Below, in pieces: positions 1 to 8,028 of a DNA stretch of 46,504 bases. Positions within the stretch are counted from its first letter, which is position 1. Each line of letters begins with the position of its first letter. The translations under genes were made by a program, and so were the position numbers. This DNA is from a bacterium (GTDB taxonomy: Bacteria; Sysuimicrobiota; Sysuimicrobiia; Sysuimicrobiales; Segetimicrobiaceae), in assembly GCA_035295165.1 (NCBI GenBank), contig DATGJN010000004.1, forward strand, positions 1 through 46,504, in the 5' to 3' direction. The notes below the pieces were generated by a model. It did no database searches. It saw nothing but the letters and a program-made list of their open reading frames with translations, and was not told where the DNA came from.

Positions 1-132
1 GTGGCTCCGCGTCCTCTGGCGCTGTTGGCAATCCTCGACCCCCTACCAACTCAGCCACCATACGACCGCACAAGGCCTCACCATCCCCGCGCCCAAACCG
101 GCTTGATGACTGGGGGCTTGACACAGGGTGTC

Positions 133-849
133 TCATGCCTCCAGCACGATCGGATCGCCGACGCGTACGTCACCGGGGGCCAGCACCGTCGCGTGGATGC
201 CCGCCACACCGCCGTGCTGCTGCGCCACCCAGCGCAGGATTCGGGGGTCGGCCTCGGTCGTCGCGGGGTCCAGGGTAATCATCACGCAGCGGTGGTCGGG
301 CTCCGTCACGGCCAGACGTGCGCGGTCACCGACGCGTAGGATCCGTCCCACCCACCCCATCTCGCCTGCGGGACCGCCGTCGGTGACGTCAACGAGCAGG
401 TTCGGCCGAAAGCGCCTGACATCGGACGCCGTGCCGCTCCCCGCGGCGATGCGCGCGATCGTTTGCCACGCGATGATGGAGACCGGCGACACGTCGTAGT
501 TGCCGCGGTAGTCGCGCATGAGAAACAGCGCACCACCGCACCCCGCTTCGAGCGCGCGTCGGAGACGGTCGTCGTTCACGTCGAGCGTGACGCCCTCCGG
601 CGTGGTGACCTGAACGCGCGGGTTGCTCGGGTCCGGGGCCAGCTCGACGCGCGGCTGGTACCGAAGCAGACCCGGGTACTGACGGCCGGTCAGCCACGGA
701 AAGGCGCTTCGGGAGCCCGCCTGAACGAACGCGTATCGACGGTCCTCCGCGAGGCCCTGGAACGTGAGCGAGGCCGTCTCGAGATCCTCGCCCCGCATCG
801 ACTTGACCGGGTACCGTGCGATCGCCCGAATCCGTGCCACAACGTCCAC
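133..849 (-). CDS. MOSC domain-containing protein
   Basis: A 238-residue protein with the two-part MOSC layout. The N-terminal beta-barrel part opens with RIRAIARYPVKSMRGEDLE (residues 6-24), a typical MOSC_N signature. The C-terminal MOSC domain carries DHRCVMITLDP, holding the conserved cysteine, and ends in GDVRVGDPIVLE. MOSC proteins are predicted sulfur carriers related to the C-terminal domain of Moco sulfurase, and some (mARC, YcbX, YiiM) reduce N-hydroxylated compounds with a molybdenum cofactor. The GTG start is supported by AAGGAGG six bases upstream. It is the last gene of a long minus-strand operon, 51 bp after a creatininase-family gene. That position suggests a role in processing an N-containing substrate brought in by the operon, but this is inference. 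The exact reaction cannot be told from sequence. Confidence 0.85.
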   Translation of the reverse strand: MDVVARIRAIARYPVKSMRGEDLETASLTFQGLAEDRRYAFVQAGSRSAFPWLTGRQYPGLLRYQPRVELAPDPSNPRVQVTTPEGVTLDVNDDRLRRALEAGCGGALFLMRDYRGNYDVSPVSIIAWQTIARIAAGSGTASDVRRFRPNLLVDVTDGGPAGEMGWVGRILRVGDRARLAVTEPDHRCVMITLDPATTEADPRILRWVAQQHGGVAGIHATVLAPGDVRVGDPIVLEA

Positions 850-900
850 CGCCGCCCTCCTTGCGCGCCGACCGCGCGCCCGCCACGATCGCCCCAGAGG

Positions 901-1731
901 TCAGGAGTGCCGCAGCGCCTTCGCCACGTCGATCTTCTGAAACTCTCTGGCGAATGCCGCGATGTGTTCGGTCTGGCGCTCGAGAATTTCCTCGCCGCGA
1001 CGCTGCAGCCCCGCCAGTTCGCTCCGCGGGGGATCTGGCGGGCTGTCAACATCGACGTCCCACGCGTCGACGGGGATGGTCACCGGCGCGCCGGCGTACT
1101 CGAACTCGCTGAAGCCGAGCGGCTTGATCTTCTCCCCGAACAGGGGGCGCACGGTGGGGTTGGAACCCCACTCTCCCCGGTACCCTTCGCCTCGGAGGTC
1201 CGCCACGCCCGGGCCGTCGATCGCCACCGCCACGGCCAACTCCGCAATCGCCACCCATGACGTGAAGTTGCCCTCGGAGAACTGCGCGGGCATCAGCGCG
1301 CGCTCAATGGATCCCCACCCCACGATCGCGACCAACATGCCGAGGGACCGCACATTCCGCCCGGTCCGCAGCAGCGGGTCGTGGTTCCCACCGTGCCCGT
1401 TGAGAAAGATGACGCGTGTGACGCCGTTGGCGTGCAGGCTGCGGCAGATATCCGTGTAATAGGCCACGAGCACGTCCGGGCTGATCGTGATCGATCCCGG
1501 GTACGCGTTCATTTTGTCGTTCTCGCCGTAGGCCACCACCGGCAAGACCATCAGGCCGGTCCGCTCGCCCACGCGATCGGCCAGCGCCTCGACCGAGCGA
1601 AAGTCGATCCCGATCGGCGTGGGCCCGTGTCCGTGCAGCGTGCCGACCGGCACGATGACGGTATCGGACCTCTTGAACGCCTCCTCCGCCTCCATCCAGG
1701 ACATGTCCCGCAGCCGGTACTTGTTCGCCAT
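901..1731 (-). CDS. Creatininase-family amidohydrolase (paralogue 1)
   Basis: A 276-residue member of the creatininase/creatinine amidohydrolase family, which are metal-dependent cyclic-amide or lactone hydrolases (creatininase, MftE, ArfB, IolN). The family hallmark FLNGHGGNHD is intact, and YPGSITISPDVL follows family spacing. The first metal motif, normally PVGSxEQHGPHLPLGTD, reads PVGTLHGHGPTPIGID: the metal-ligand Glu is His and one residue is missing. I started the gene at ATG 1731 (MANKYRLRDMSW), which has GGAGGCGG just upstream. The open frame continues 63 codons further, but that part is Arg-rich and overlaps the neighbouring gene. It lies 28 bp downstream of a second creatininase-like gene in the same operon as a peptide-type ABC transporter, so it probably hydrolyses the imported compound. 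The substrate is unknown. Confidence 0.86.
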   Translation of the reverse strand: MANKYRLRDMSWMEAEEAFKRSDTVIVPVGTLHGHGPTPIGIDFRSVEALADRVGERTGLMVLPVVAYGENDKMNAYPGSITISPDVLVAYYTDICRSLHANGVTRVIFLNGHGGNHDPLLRTGRNVRSLGMLVAIVGWGSIERALMPAQFSEGNFTSWVAIAELAVAVAIDGPGVADLRGEGYRGEWGSNPTVRPLFGEKIKPLGFSEFEYAGAPVTIPVDAWDVDVDSPPDPPRSELAGLQRRGEEILERQTEHIAAFAREFQKIDVAKALRHS

Positions 1732-1759
1732 CGTCCGCCTCCGTTGTCGGCAGGCCGCG

Positions 1760-2500
1760 TCACGCCGGCGGCCGCGCACCGAACTCACGCGCGATGAGAC
1801 CGAGAAGATGCTCGACGCACCGGTGCACGATCTCCCGACCGACCTCCGCGCTCCCGAGCGTGGCGTCGCCGAGAAATCCCTCGGGCGCCTGGTCGCGGTA
1901 GCGCCGCTGCACGTGCACACCGAGGGGCGGTCCGGCGCTGTCGGGGAGGAACCGGCCCGCGCGCTCCATCCGAACCAGCTCCGGGCGCAGGTACAGCATC
2001 GCCGCGGTCATGGCCTCCCCGGCGTGGCCGAACTTCCAGGACGGGCTGCGCAAGAGATCCGCCGTGAACGGCTGGATGAATCGCCACAGGTCGATCTGCG
2101 CGACGCGGCGCCCCTCGTCGGGTCGATCGTACGTGAGGGTGAGCTCCTGCAGGCAGGGCACGTTGCCGAGGTGCCCGTTCACGAACAGAATCGAGCGAAC
2201 GCCCCAGGGAAAGAGGCTCGTCACCAGTCCGTCGCAGTAGCCGCGCAGCACGTCCGGTCGGACGCTCAGCGTCCCGGGGAAACTCGCGAGCCCCTCGGAC
2301 CACCCGACCGGCACGAGCGGCGCCGCCAGGCAGCCCGCGCGCGCGGCGGCGCGCTCGCAGACCGCGGCGGCCACGATCCCGTCGGTGCCCTGCGGAAGGT
2401 GCGGCCCGTACACTTCGACGGCGCCGACGGGGACCAGGGCGCAGGGGTTGTGCCGCACCCGTTCTTCGATGTCCACCCACGATGCTTCCGCGATGTTCAC
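1760..2500 (-). CDS. Creatininase-family amidohydrolase (paralogue 2)
   Basis: A 246-residue creatininase-family protein, clearly paralogous in fold to the adjacent gene but well diverged. It has PVGAVEVYGPHLPQGTD near residues 24-40 and FVNGHLGN further on. Compared with the family, the Glu of the ExH metal motif is kept while the His is Tyr, and NGHGGN reads NGHLGN. The start is GTG 2500: an in-frame TGA lies two codons upstream, so no longer form is possible, and GGGGTGA precedes it. It follows the DppC-type permease by 75 bp and precedes the other creatininase gene by 28 bp. Two family members with different ligand sets side by side suggest two hydrolytic steps, or a heteromeric enzyme. 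Function beyond the family is not assigned. Confidence 0.85.
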   Translation of the reverse strand: MNIAEASWVDIEERVRHNPCALVPVGAVEVYGPHLPQGTDGIVAAAVCERAAARAGCLAAPLVPVGWSEGLASFPGTLSVRPDVLRGYCDGLVTSLFPWGVRSILFVNGHLGNVPCLQELTLTYDRPDEGRRVAQIDLWRFIQPFTADLLRSPSWKFGHAGEAMTAAMLYLRPELVRMERAGRFLPDSAGPPLGVHVQRRYRDQAPEGFLGDATLGSAEVGREIVHRCVEHLLGLIAREFGARPPA

Positions 2501-2575
2501 GCGTCACCCCCGTGCGTCGTGTGAGCTTACCGCCGATCCGACGACCGGCGGCTCCGTTCCCCCGGCTCGCTCTCC

Positions 2576-3403
2576 CTACCCGAGGCGCCTCCGCGGATCG
2601 AGATGGTCGAGGAGCGCGTCGCCGAGCGTGTTGATCCCGAGGATCGTCACGCTGAGCACGACGGACGGCCACAACACGTAGTAGGGCGTCTGGAACATGT
2701 AGTTACGCGCCGTGGCGATCATCAACCCCCACGACGGCGCCGGCGGCAGCACCCCGAGCCCGAGGAAGCTCAGGCCGGACTCGAGCAGCATCGCCGACGC
2801 CGCCGAGAGCGACGCCTGGATGACGATCGGCCCCACGACGTTCGGCAGGATCGCGCGCGCGAGGATGCGGCCGGTCGAGGCGCCGGCAGCGCGCGCCGCC
2901 TCCACGAACTCTCCCTGACGTACCGCGAGCGTTTGCGCGAACGCCAGCCGGCTGAACTGCGGCATATAGAGGAACCCGATGATCAGAATCAGGTGCCCCA
3001 CCCCCGCGCCGAGAAACCCGGCGACCAGCATCGCGAGCAGGATCGGCGGAAAACACAGTATGACGTCCGCCGACCGCATCGTGACCGCCTCCCACACCCC
3101 CGACCGGTAGCCACCCAGGACGCCGAGGAGCGTACCGACGGACCCGGCGAGCAGCACGGAACCCGCAGAAACCTCGAGCGAGGCCCGCGCCCCGTAGACC
3201 AGCCGCGCCAGGATGTCCCGGCCGAACTCGTCCGTCCCCAGCGGGTGCGCGCCGCCGGGCCCCGCGAACGGGGTCGACGGGTGCATCAGCAGCGGATCGC
3301 TACCGGTGAACAGCCAGGGCGCCGCGGCGGCGACCACGACCGCGGCCACAACCGCCGTACCGAGGGTCACACGGACGCGCTCCGCGGGGTGGCGGCGGCT
3401 CAC
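2576..3403 (-). CDS. DppC-type ABC transporter permease
   Basis: A 275-residue inner-membrane permease of the dipeptide/oligopeptide/nickel (BPD_transp_1) family. After one N-terminal membrane segment (about residues 12-30) comes the DppC signature HPLGTDEFGRDILARLVYGAR, then five more membrane spans. The EAA loop that contacts the ATPase reads EAARAAGASTGRILARAILPN, and GLSFLGLGVLPPAPSWG is typical of DppC. The start is GTG 3403, overlapping the TGA stop of the dppB-like gene by four bases (GTGA), a sign of translational coupling; a longer frame upstream is a shadow of that gene. It works as a heterodimer with the DppB-type partner and the SBP at 4426-5982. No ATP-binding subunit is encoded nearby. 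Confidence 0.95.
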   Translation of the reverse strand: MSRRHPAERVRVTLGTAVVAAVVVAAAAPWLFTGSDPLLMHPSTPFAGPGGAHPLGTDEFGRDILARLVYGARASLEVSAGSVLLAGSVGTLLGVLGGYRSGVWEAVTMRSADVILCFPPILLAMLVAGFLGAGVGHLILIIGFLYMPQFSRLAFAQTLAVRQGEFVEAARAAGASTGRILARAILPNVVGPIVIQASLSAASAMLLESGLSFLGLGVLPPAPSWGLMIATARNYMFQTPYYVLWPSVVLSVTILGINTLGDALLDHLDPRRRLG

Positions 3404-4374
3404 GCGCCGCCCTCGTACCGGATCCGCGGATCGAGCACTGCGTACGACAGATCGACGATCAGGTTGATCAGGATGAACAGCGCCGACGTCACGAGGACGA
3501 TCCCCTGGACCGTGGGGTAGTCGCGCCGTTGGATCGCGGTGAAGAGCAGCGTGCTGATGCCCGGCCAGTTGAAGATGTACTCCACCAGCACGGTGCCGCC
3601 GATGAGGATGCCGAACTGGACGCCGACAACCGTGACGATCGGGATCAACGCGGTGCGTAGGACGTGACGGACGAGCACACGGACCTCGCCGGCGCCCTTC
3701 GCGCGCGCGGTGCGCACGTAGTCCTGGTGCATCACCTCGAGGACACTGCCGCGCGTGATGCGTCCTACGACGCCGAGCAGGCTGAACGCCAACGTCGTCG
3801 CGGGCAGCGCGAGCTGCCGCAGGTACGCGGCGGGGTCGCGCGTGAACGGTACGAATCCGCCGATCGGCACCCACCGCAGTTCGACGCCAAACACGAGCAC
3901 CGCGAGGGTGCCGATGACGAACACGGGGATCGACAGCCCGCCGGCCAGCACGACGGACAGCACCACGTCGATCCACGTGCCTCGCCGGCGCGCCGCCGTG
4001 ATGCCGAGCAGCACGCCGGCGGCGACGGCGAGCGCCACGGCCACCGCGATCAGCTGCAGGCTCGTGGGGAGCCTGGCGAGGATGTCCACGGTCACGGATG
4101 TCGAGTCGTACAGCGAGGTCCCCAGGTCGAACCGGGCCAGCCGGCCCAGCCACAGCCCGTACTGCACCGGCACCGGGCGATCGAGGCCCAGCGCGTGACG
4201 GACCGCCGTGACCTGCTCGGGGCTCGGCGCCTGCGCCCCGGACTCCGAGCCCAAAATGATGAACACGGGGTCCCCGGGAAGCAAGTGCAGGAACGCAAAC
4301 ACCAGGGTCACAACCACCCACAGGAGGATGACGGCTGTGACGATCCGGCGGGATGTATACTTCAGCATCGGCAT
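3400..4374 (-). CDS. DppB-type ABC transporter permease
   Basis: A 324-residue permease with the classic DppB N-terminus: MLKYTSRRIVTAVILLW as first membrane span, then FLHLLPGDPVFIILG, then a conserved Gln/Pro region before LDRPVPVQYGLWLGRL. Five further membrane segments follow. The EAA loop is VRTARAKGAGEVRVLVRHVLRTAL, and the C-terminus has the usual VDLSYAVLDPRIRYE. It pairs with the DppC-type subunit, whose start codon overlaps its stop. The ATG at 4374 begins two bases after a 12-bp perfect stem-loop, and no Shine-Dalgarno sequence is visible outside that stem, so translation may depend on the hairpin or on the upstream SBP gene. An alternative ATG lies two codons in (4368). Confidence 0.95.
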   Translation of the reverse strand: MPMLKYTSRRIVTAVILLWVVVTLVFAFLHLLPGDPVFIILGSESGAQAPSPEQVTAVRHALGLDRPVPVQYGLWLGRLARFDLGTSLYDSTSVTVDILARLPTSLQLIAVAVALAVAAGVLLGITAARRRGTWIDVVLSVVLAGGLSIPVFVIGTLAVLVFGVELRWVPIGGFVPFTRDPAAYLRQLALPATTLAFSLLGVVGRITRGSVLEVMHQDYVRTARAKGAGEVRVLVRHVLRTALIPIVTVVGVQFGILIGGTVLVEYIFNWPGISTLLFTAIQRRDYPTVQGIVLVTSALFILINLIVDLSYAVLDPRIRYEGGA

Positions 4375-4375
4375 G

Positions 4376-4402
4376 GGCGGCCGGCGCGGTGCGCCGGCCG
4401 CC
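4376..4402 (-). terminator. GC-rich stem-loop between SBP and permease genes
   Basis: A perfect 12-bp inverted repeat (arms 4376-4387 and 4391-4402) with a 3-base loop. It begins 23 bases after the SBP stop and ends one base before the dppB-like ATG. There is no T-run, so it is not a classical intrinsic terminator. In transporter operons such hairpins commonly protect the upstream SBP mRNA and lower permease expression; that role is inferred here. Confidence 0.6.
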
Positions 4403-4425
4403 GCGCTCGCCGCGCGGAAACCCGC

Positions 4426-5982
4426 CTACCTGGCGACGGTGAACCCTTCCATCTCGTAGGCCGAGTAGAAAGCGAGGAACCCCGGCATGAGTCGGAACCC
4501 CTCGAGCCCTTTTCGGTATGCGTACCCCTGTTCGCGGTAAGTCAGGAAGATATATGGGGCGTCCGCGAGCGCCGTGCGCTGGACCTGCGCGTACAGCGAC
4601 TTGCGCTTAGCCGGATCCATCGCGGCCCGACCCTGCTCCAGGAGCACGTCCATCGTCGCGTTGTTGTAGCCCGCCGCATACGCGTAGTAGGTGGGACCGG
4701 AGTGCAGGAACAGCGAGAGGAAGTCGGGGTCGCTGTAGTCGCCGACCGTCCCCATCACCGCGAACTGATAGCGGCCCTCGTTCCCGGTCGCGACGCGGGT
4801 CGGCCAGTCCGGCAGGGACAGCGTGACGTGCTCGCCGATCGCGTTCAGGTTCTGCTGGACGACCTGCGCGGTGTCCTTGTGCATGCCGTACTGGGCCGTG
4901 CTCAGGAGGGTCGCGGTAAACCCGTTCGGGAAGCCGGCCTCCGCGAGGAGCTGCTTGGCCTTCGCGGGATCGTACGTGTAGTAGTGATCGAACGCCGGAT
5001 CGTACGCCAGATTCCCCTTCGCGATCGGCAGGCCGTAGATCGTCCCGCCGCGACCGAAGAACGCGGTCTTGATGATCGCGTCGCGGTCGATCGCGTACCC
5101 GATCGCGTGCCGCACGCGCACGTCGTTGAACGGCGCCTGGGTGACGTTGAACACGAGGTACATGAACGGCCCGTCCGTTCCCTGATAGCCGAACTGCGGG
5201 TTGGACTGGATCTGGGTGATCGCCTGCCACGGGACATACTCAATCATGTCCACCGACCCGGACTCGAGCGCCGCGACGCGCGAGTTGTCGTCAGGATAGA
5301 ACACGAACCGGATCTCCGGCGTCTTCACCGCTCCGCCATAGTAGTTGGGGTTCCGGGTGACTGTGAGCTGCACGCCGCGCTGCCAGTCGGCGAGCACATA
5401 CGGTCCCTCCCCCATCGTGACGGTCTTCAGATCGTCGTTGTGGGCGAGCGTGAACGTCTTCGACACGACCGCGGCCTGCGGGAGCCCCAGCAGCGTGATG
5501 AATACCGCGTCGGGCGCATGCAGCGTCACCTTGACCGTCTGCGGATCCAGCGCCTCCACGCTCTCGACACCGGCCAGGCGCTTCTGGAGGTACGCGCCGA
5601 CCTTCGGGTCCGCGATGCGCTCGAAGCTGAACACGACGTCCGCCGCGGTCAACGGCGAGCCGTCGCTGAACTTCAGGTTGGGGCGGAGGTGGAACACGTA
5701 GGTGGTCGGCGTCGGCTGGTCGTACGACGCGACGAGATCCTTCTGGATCCGGCCCCGGGAATCGAGCTTGAACAACCCGCGGTAGATCTGCATCTTCACG
5801 GTCTGCGCGGCCGCTCCGGCGCTGTTGTGGGGATCCAGATTGGGCGGTTCGGCGGACAGGCCGAACGTGAGCGACGCGGGGGCGGCCCCCGGCGCCGGCG
5901 TCGGCCCCCACGGCATCCCGGTCCCGAACAGCGCCGCCGCGGTGATCGCAACCGCCCAAATGCACGAACGCGCCCGTGTCAT
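4426..5982 (-). CDS. ABC transporter substrate-binding protein, family 5
   Basis: A 518-residue solute-binding protein of the SBP_bac_5 (DppA/OppA/NikA) family. A signal peptide covers about residues 1-32 (Arg-rich start, hydrophobic run AVAITAAALFG, Ala-rich cleavage region). It contains no cysteine suitable for a lipobox. The mature part begins with LTFGLSAEPPNLDPHNSAG, the usual family opening, and includes LKFSDGSPLTAADVVFSFERI, which is highly characteristic. I chose ATG 5982 because GGAGGAG lies five bases upstream; a GTG two codons earlier is less likely. It is followed by a strong hairpin and the permease pair. The ligand may be a peptide, but the metabolic genes around it (aldolase, dehydrogenase, creatininases) suggest a small amide or carboxylate. 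Confidence 0.95.
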   Translation of the reverse strand: MTRARSCIWAVAITAAALFGTGMPWGPTPAPGAAPASLTFGLSAEPPNLDPHNSAGAAAQTVKMQIYRGLFKLDSRGRIQKDLVASYDQPTPTTYVFHLRPNLKFSDGSPLTAADVVFSFERIADPKVGAYLQKRLAGVESVEALDPQTVKVTLHAPDAVFITLLGLPQAAVVSKTFTLAHNDDLKTVTMGEGPYVLADWQRGVQLTVTRNPNYYGGAVKTPEIRFVFYPDDNSRVAALESGSVDMIEYVPWQAITQIQSNPQFGYQGTDGPFMYLVFNVTQAPFNDVRVRHAIGYAIDRDAIIKTAFFGRGGTIYGLPIAKGNLAYDPAFDHYYTYDPAKAKQLLAEAGFPNGFTATLLSTAQYGMHKDTAQVVQQNLNAIGEHVTLSLPDWPTRVATGNEGRYQFAVMGTVGDYSDPDFLSLFLHSGPTYYAYAAGYNNATMDVLLEQGRAAMDPAKRKSLYAQVQRTALADAPYIFLTYREQGYAYRKGLEGFRLMPGFLAFYSAYEMEGFTVAR

Positions 5983-6076
5983 GCACACTCCTCCCCGGCG
6001 TGACGCGCCGGCCTCGACGTTTTCAGGAGGATTCGCGTCTTGCGCGCGGCACGCCTGCTGCGCGGGCCGCGGCCGG

Positions 6077-6850
6077 TCAGCTCCCCGCGCGCAGGGCCTG
6101 CACCGCCTCGCGCGCGGCGACCCACAACATGCGGATCTCGGCGGAGTACATCAGACACCGCATCCCGAGGTCCCGCCCGCGTTGCGCGACCTTGATGTCG
6201 CTGGGGTGGAGTCCGCCGGCGATGTCGTGGCGACGCGCGACCTCGACCACGCGCCGGTAGGCGTCCTCCATCTTCGGGTGCAGCAACTGTCCGGGGACGC
6301 CGAGCGCGATGCTGAGGTCCGTCGGTCCGACGAGCAGCACGTCAATGCCCGGCACCGCGGCGATCTCGTCCAGGTTGTCGAGGCAGCGCTGGCTCTCGAC
6401 CTGCGCCATCACCATCGTCTCCGCGTTGGACCACGCGATCGCGTCCGGAACCGATGCGCCCGAGTAATCGGTCACGGCGCTCCGGAGCCCGAACCCGCGC
6501 TCGCCGACCGGCGGGTACTTCGCGCACCGCACGATCGTGCGCGCGTCCTCGGCGGTTTCGACGTGCGGAACCATCAGGCCCAGCGCGCCGGCGTCCAGCG
6601 TGCGCGCGATCAGCGCGTAGCCGATCTCCGTCACGCGAACGAGCGGCGCGATGCCGGCGCCGCGCGCGGCCCGGCAGATCCGCTGGACCGTCTCCATGCT
6701 GGCTGACCCGTGTTCGGTGTCGACCACCAAGAAGTCGAAGCCGGAGGCCGCCAGCACATACGCGACCTCCTCGCTGCGCATCTCCGACACCATCGTGCCG
6801 AGCGCAGTTCCGCCCTGACGCAGCTTGGCCTTGGCCTGGTTGGTCGTCAT
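6077..6850 (-). CDS. HpcH/HpaI-family class II aldolase
   Basis: A 257-residue aldolase/citrate-lyase family protein of the HpcH/HpaI type, which splits 4-hydroxy-2-oxo acids to pyruvate plus an aldehyde using a divalent metal. Recognisable elements are FLVVDTEHGSASMETVQ with the catalytic His near residue 46, APLVRVTE with the pyruvate-binding Arg, MVMAQVES with a metal-ligand Glu, and LLVGPTDLSIALGVPG with a metal-ligand Asp. The length is normal for the family. The ATG at 6850 overlaps the stop of the upstream dehydrogenase gene by four bases (ATGA), so the two are translationally coupled. The pairing suggests consecutive steps on a 2-oxo/2-hydroxy acid. The SBP gene follows 94 bp downstream, probably in the same transcript. 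Confidence 0.93.
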   Translation of the reverse strand: MTTNQAKAKLRQGGTALGTMVSEMRSEEVAYVLAASGFDFLVVDTEHGSASMETVQRICRAARGAGIAPLVRVTEIGYALIARTLDAGALGLMVPHVETAEDARTIVRCAKYPPVGERGFGLRSAVTDYSGASVPDAIAWSNAETMVMAQVESQRCLDNLDEIAAVPGIDVLLVGPTDLSIALGVPGQLLHPKMEDAYRRVVEVARRHDIAGGLHPSDIKVAQRGRDLGMRCLMYSAEIRMLWVAAREAVQALRAGS

Positions 6851-7866
6851 CGCGCCGCTCCCCGTCCCACGAGCAGCCGGGCTGTCGGCTGCTCGCGCAC
6901 CGCCCGGTTCGCCAAATAGGTCGGCCACTCGCCCCGGAGCATCTGAATCACCTGGCGGCTGACCTTCGCGGCCAAGTCGCGCATCGCTTCGACGGTCGTC
7001 GACGCGAAGTGGGGCGTGAGCACGACGTTGTCCATCCCCAACAACGGATTGTCCTTGGACGGGGGCTCCGGGATCTGGACGTCGAGCCCTGCCCCGCTGA
7101 GGCGTCCGGTGCGGAGGGCCTCGATCAGGGCCGCCTGATCCACGACGCCGCCGCGGGACGTGTTGATGAGCACCGCGCCCGGTTTCATCCGCCCGAACGC
7201 CGCCGCGCCCATCATCCCGCGCGTCTCCGGCGTCAGCGGAGTGTGCAGGGAGACGATATCGGCCTGCGCCAGCAGATCGTCCAGGCTGACCTTTTCCACG
7301 CCCTCCGCGCGCATGGCCGCCGCATCCACATACGGGTCCGCCGCGACGATCCGGACGCCGAACCCGCGCGCGCGCTCGGCCACCTTCCCGGCGATGTGGC
7401 CGAACGCCACGAGCCCCAAGGTTTGGCCGCGGAGCGTATGCACCGGCATCACGGCGCCCGGCGACCACTCGCCCGCGCGAACGTGCCGGTCGGCCAACAC
7501 GACCCTGCGAGTTACCGCGAGAATCAGCGCCCAGGCGGTATCCGCGACCTCGTCGTAGCAGAAGTCCGGCACGTGTGAGATGCAGACGCCGTGCCGGGTC
7601 GCCGCCGGAATGTCCACCGTATCCAGGCCGATCCCGGTCCGCACGATGCCGACGAGGTGCGGCGCCCCCGCGTACACCGCGTCCGTGATCGCCGCGGCGC
7701 TCACCACCATCACGCGGGCGTCCCGTGCCGCCGCGATGCGCTCCGCTTCGTCCCGGCACCGCACCGAGCGGAACACCCCGCCGGCCCCCGCGATCCCGTC
7801 TGTGTCGACGCCGAACCTCGGACCGTCGTCACTCTCCGTCCACAACACCAGCTGCGGTTCTGCCAT
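6847..7866 (-). CDS. D-2-hydroxyacid dehydrogenase (NAD-dependent)
   Basis: A 339-residue member of the D-isomer 2-hydroxyacid dehydrogenase family, which interconverts 2-oxo and D-2-hydroxy acids with NAD(P)H. The nucleotide-binding fold has LGLVAFGHIAGKVAERARGF followed by acidic ADPYVD. The catalytic triad residues can be placed in LINTSRGGVVDQ (Arg), VQIPEPPSKDNP (Glu) and VVLTPHFAS (His). ATG 7866 is preceded by GGGAGG at five bases; an adjacent GTG (7869) is possible. It is the first gene of the transporter/creatininase operon. A gap of 162 bp separates it from the S9 peptidase gene, and no convincing promoter was seen there. Substrate unknown; the C-terminal extension past the His (about 60 residues) is slightly long. 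Confidence 0.92.
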   Translation of the reverse strand: MAEPQLVLWTESDDGPRFGVDTDGIAGAGGVFRSVRCRDEAERIAAARDARVMVVSAAAITDAVYAGAPHLVGIVRTGIGLDTVDIPAATRHGVCISHVPDFCYDEVADTAWALILAVTRRVVLADRHVRAGEWSPGAVMPVHTLRGQTLGLVAFGHIAGKVAERARGFGVRIVAADPYVDAAAMRAEGVEKVSLDDLLAQADIVSLHTPLTPETRGMMGAAAFGRMKPGAVLINTSRGGVVDQAALIEALRTGRLSGAGLDVQIPEPPSKDNPLLGMDNVVLTPHFASTTVEAMRDLAAKVSRQVIQMLRGEWPTYLANRAVREQPTARLLVGRGAAR

Positions 7867-8028
7867 CACGCCCTCCCGCCCGGGTGCCTGCCGGTCGTTT
7901 CCAAGGGATTCCGATGCGCGTCACGCAGTCTCCTCCGTCAGGCGCAGAGTCCCGCGAGGACCCGCGGCGCGGGCGCCATGAGCAGCCCCACGTGTTGACG
8001 GTGAGCTCGCGCTTCGGACCGGGATCGT

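Noticed and set aside
1-66. tRNA-like sequence on the minus strand (GGTGGCTGAGTTGGTAG resembles a D-arm)
   Set aside because: I could not pair an acceptor stem, anticodon stem or T-arm around it, and the window edge cuts it off. Positions 1-132 otherwise show no gene.
119-132. Short hairpin GACAC-AGG-GTGTC after the MOSC stop as a terminator
   Set aside because: Only a 5-bp stem and no T-run; too weak to call.
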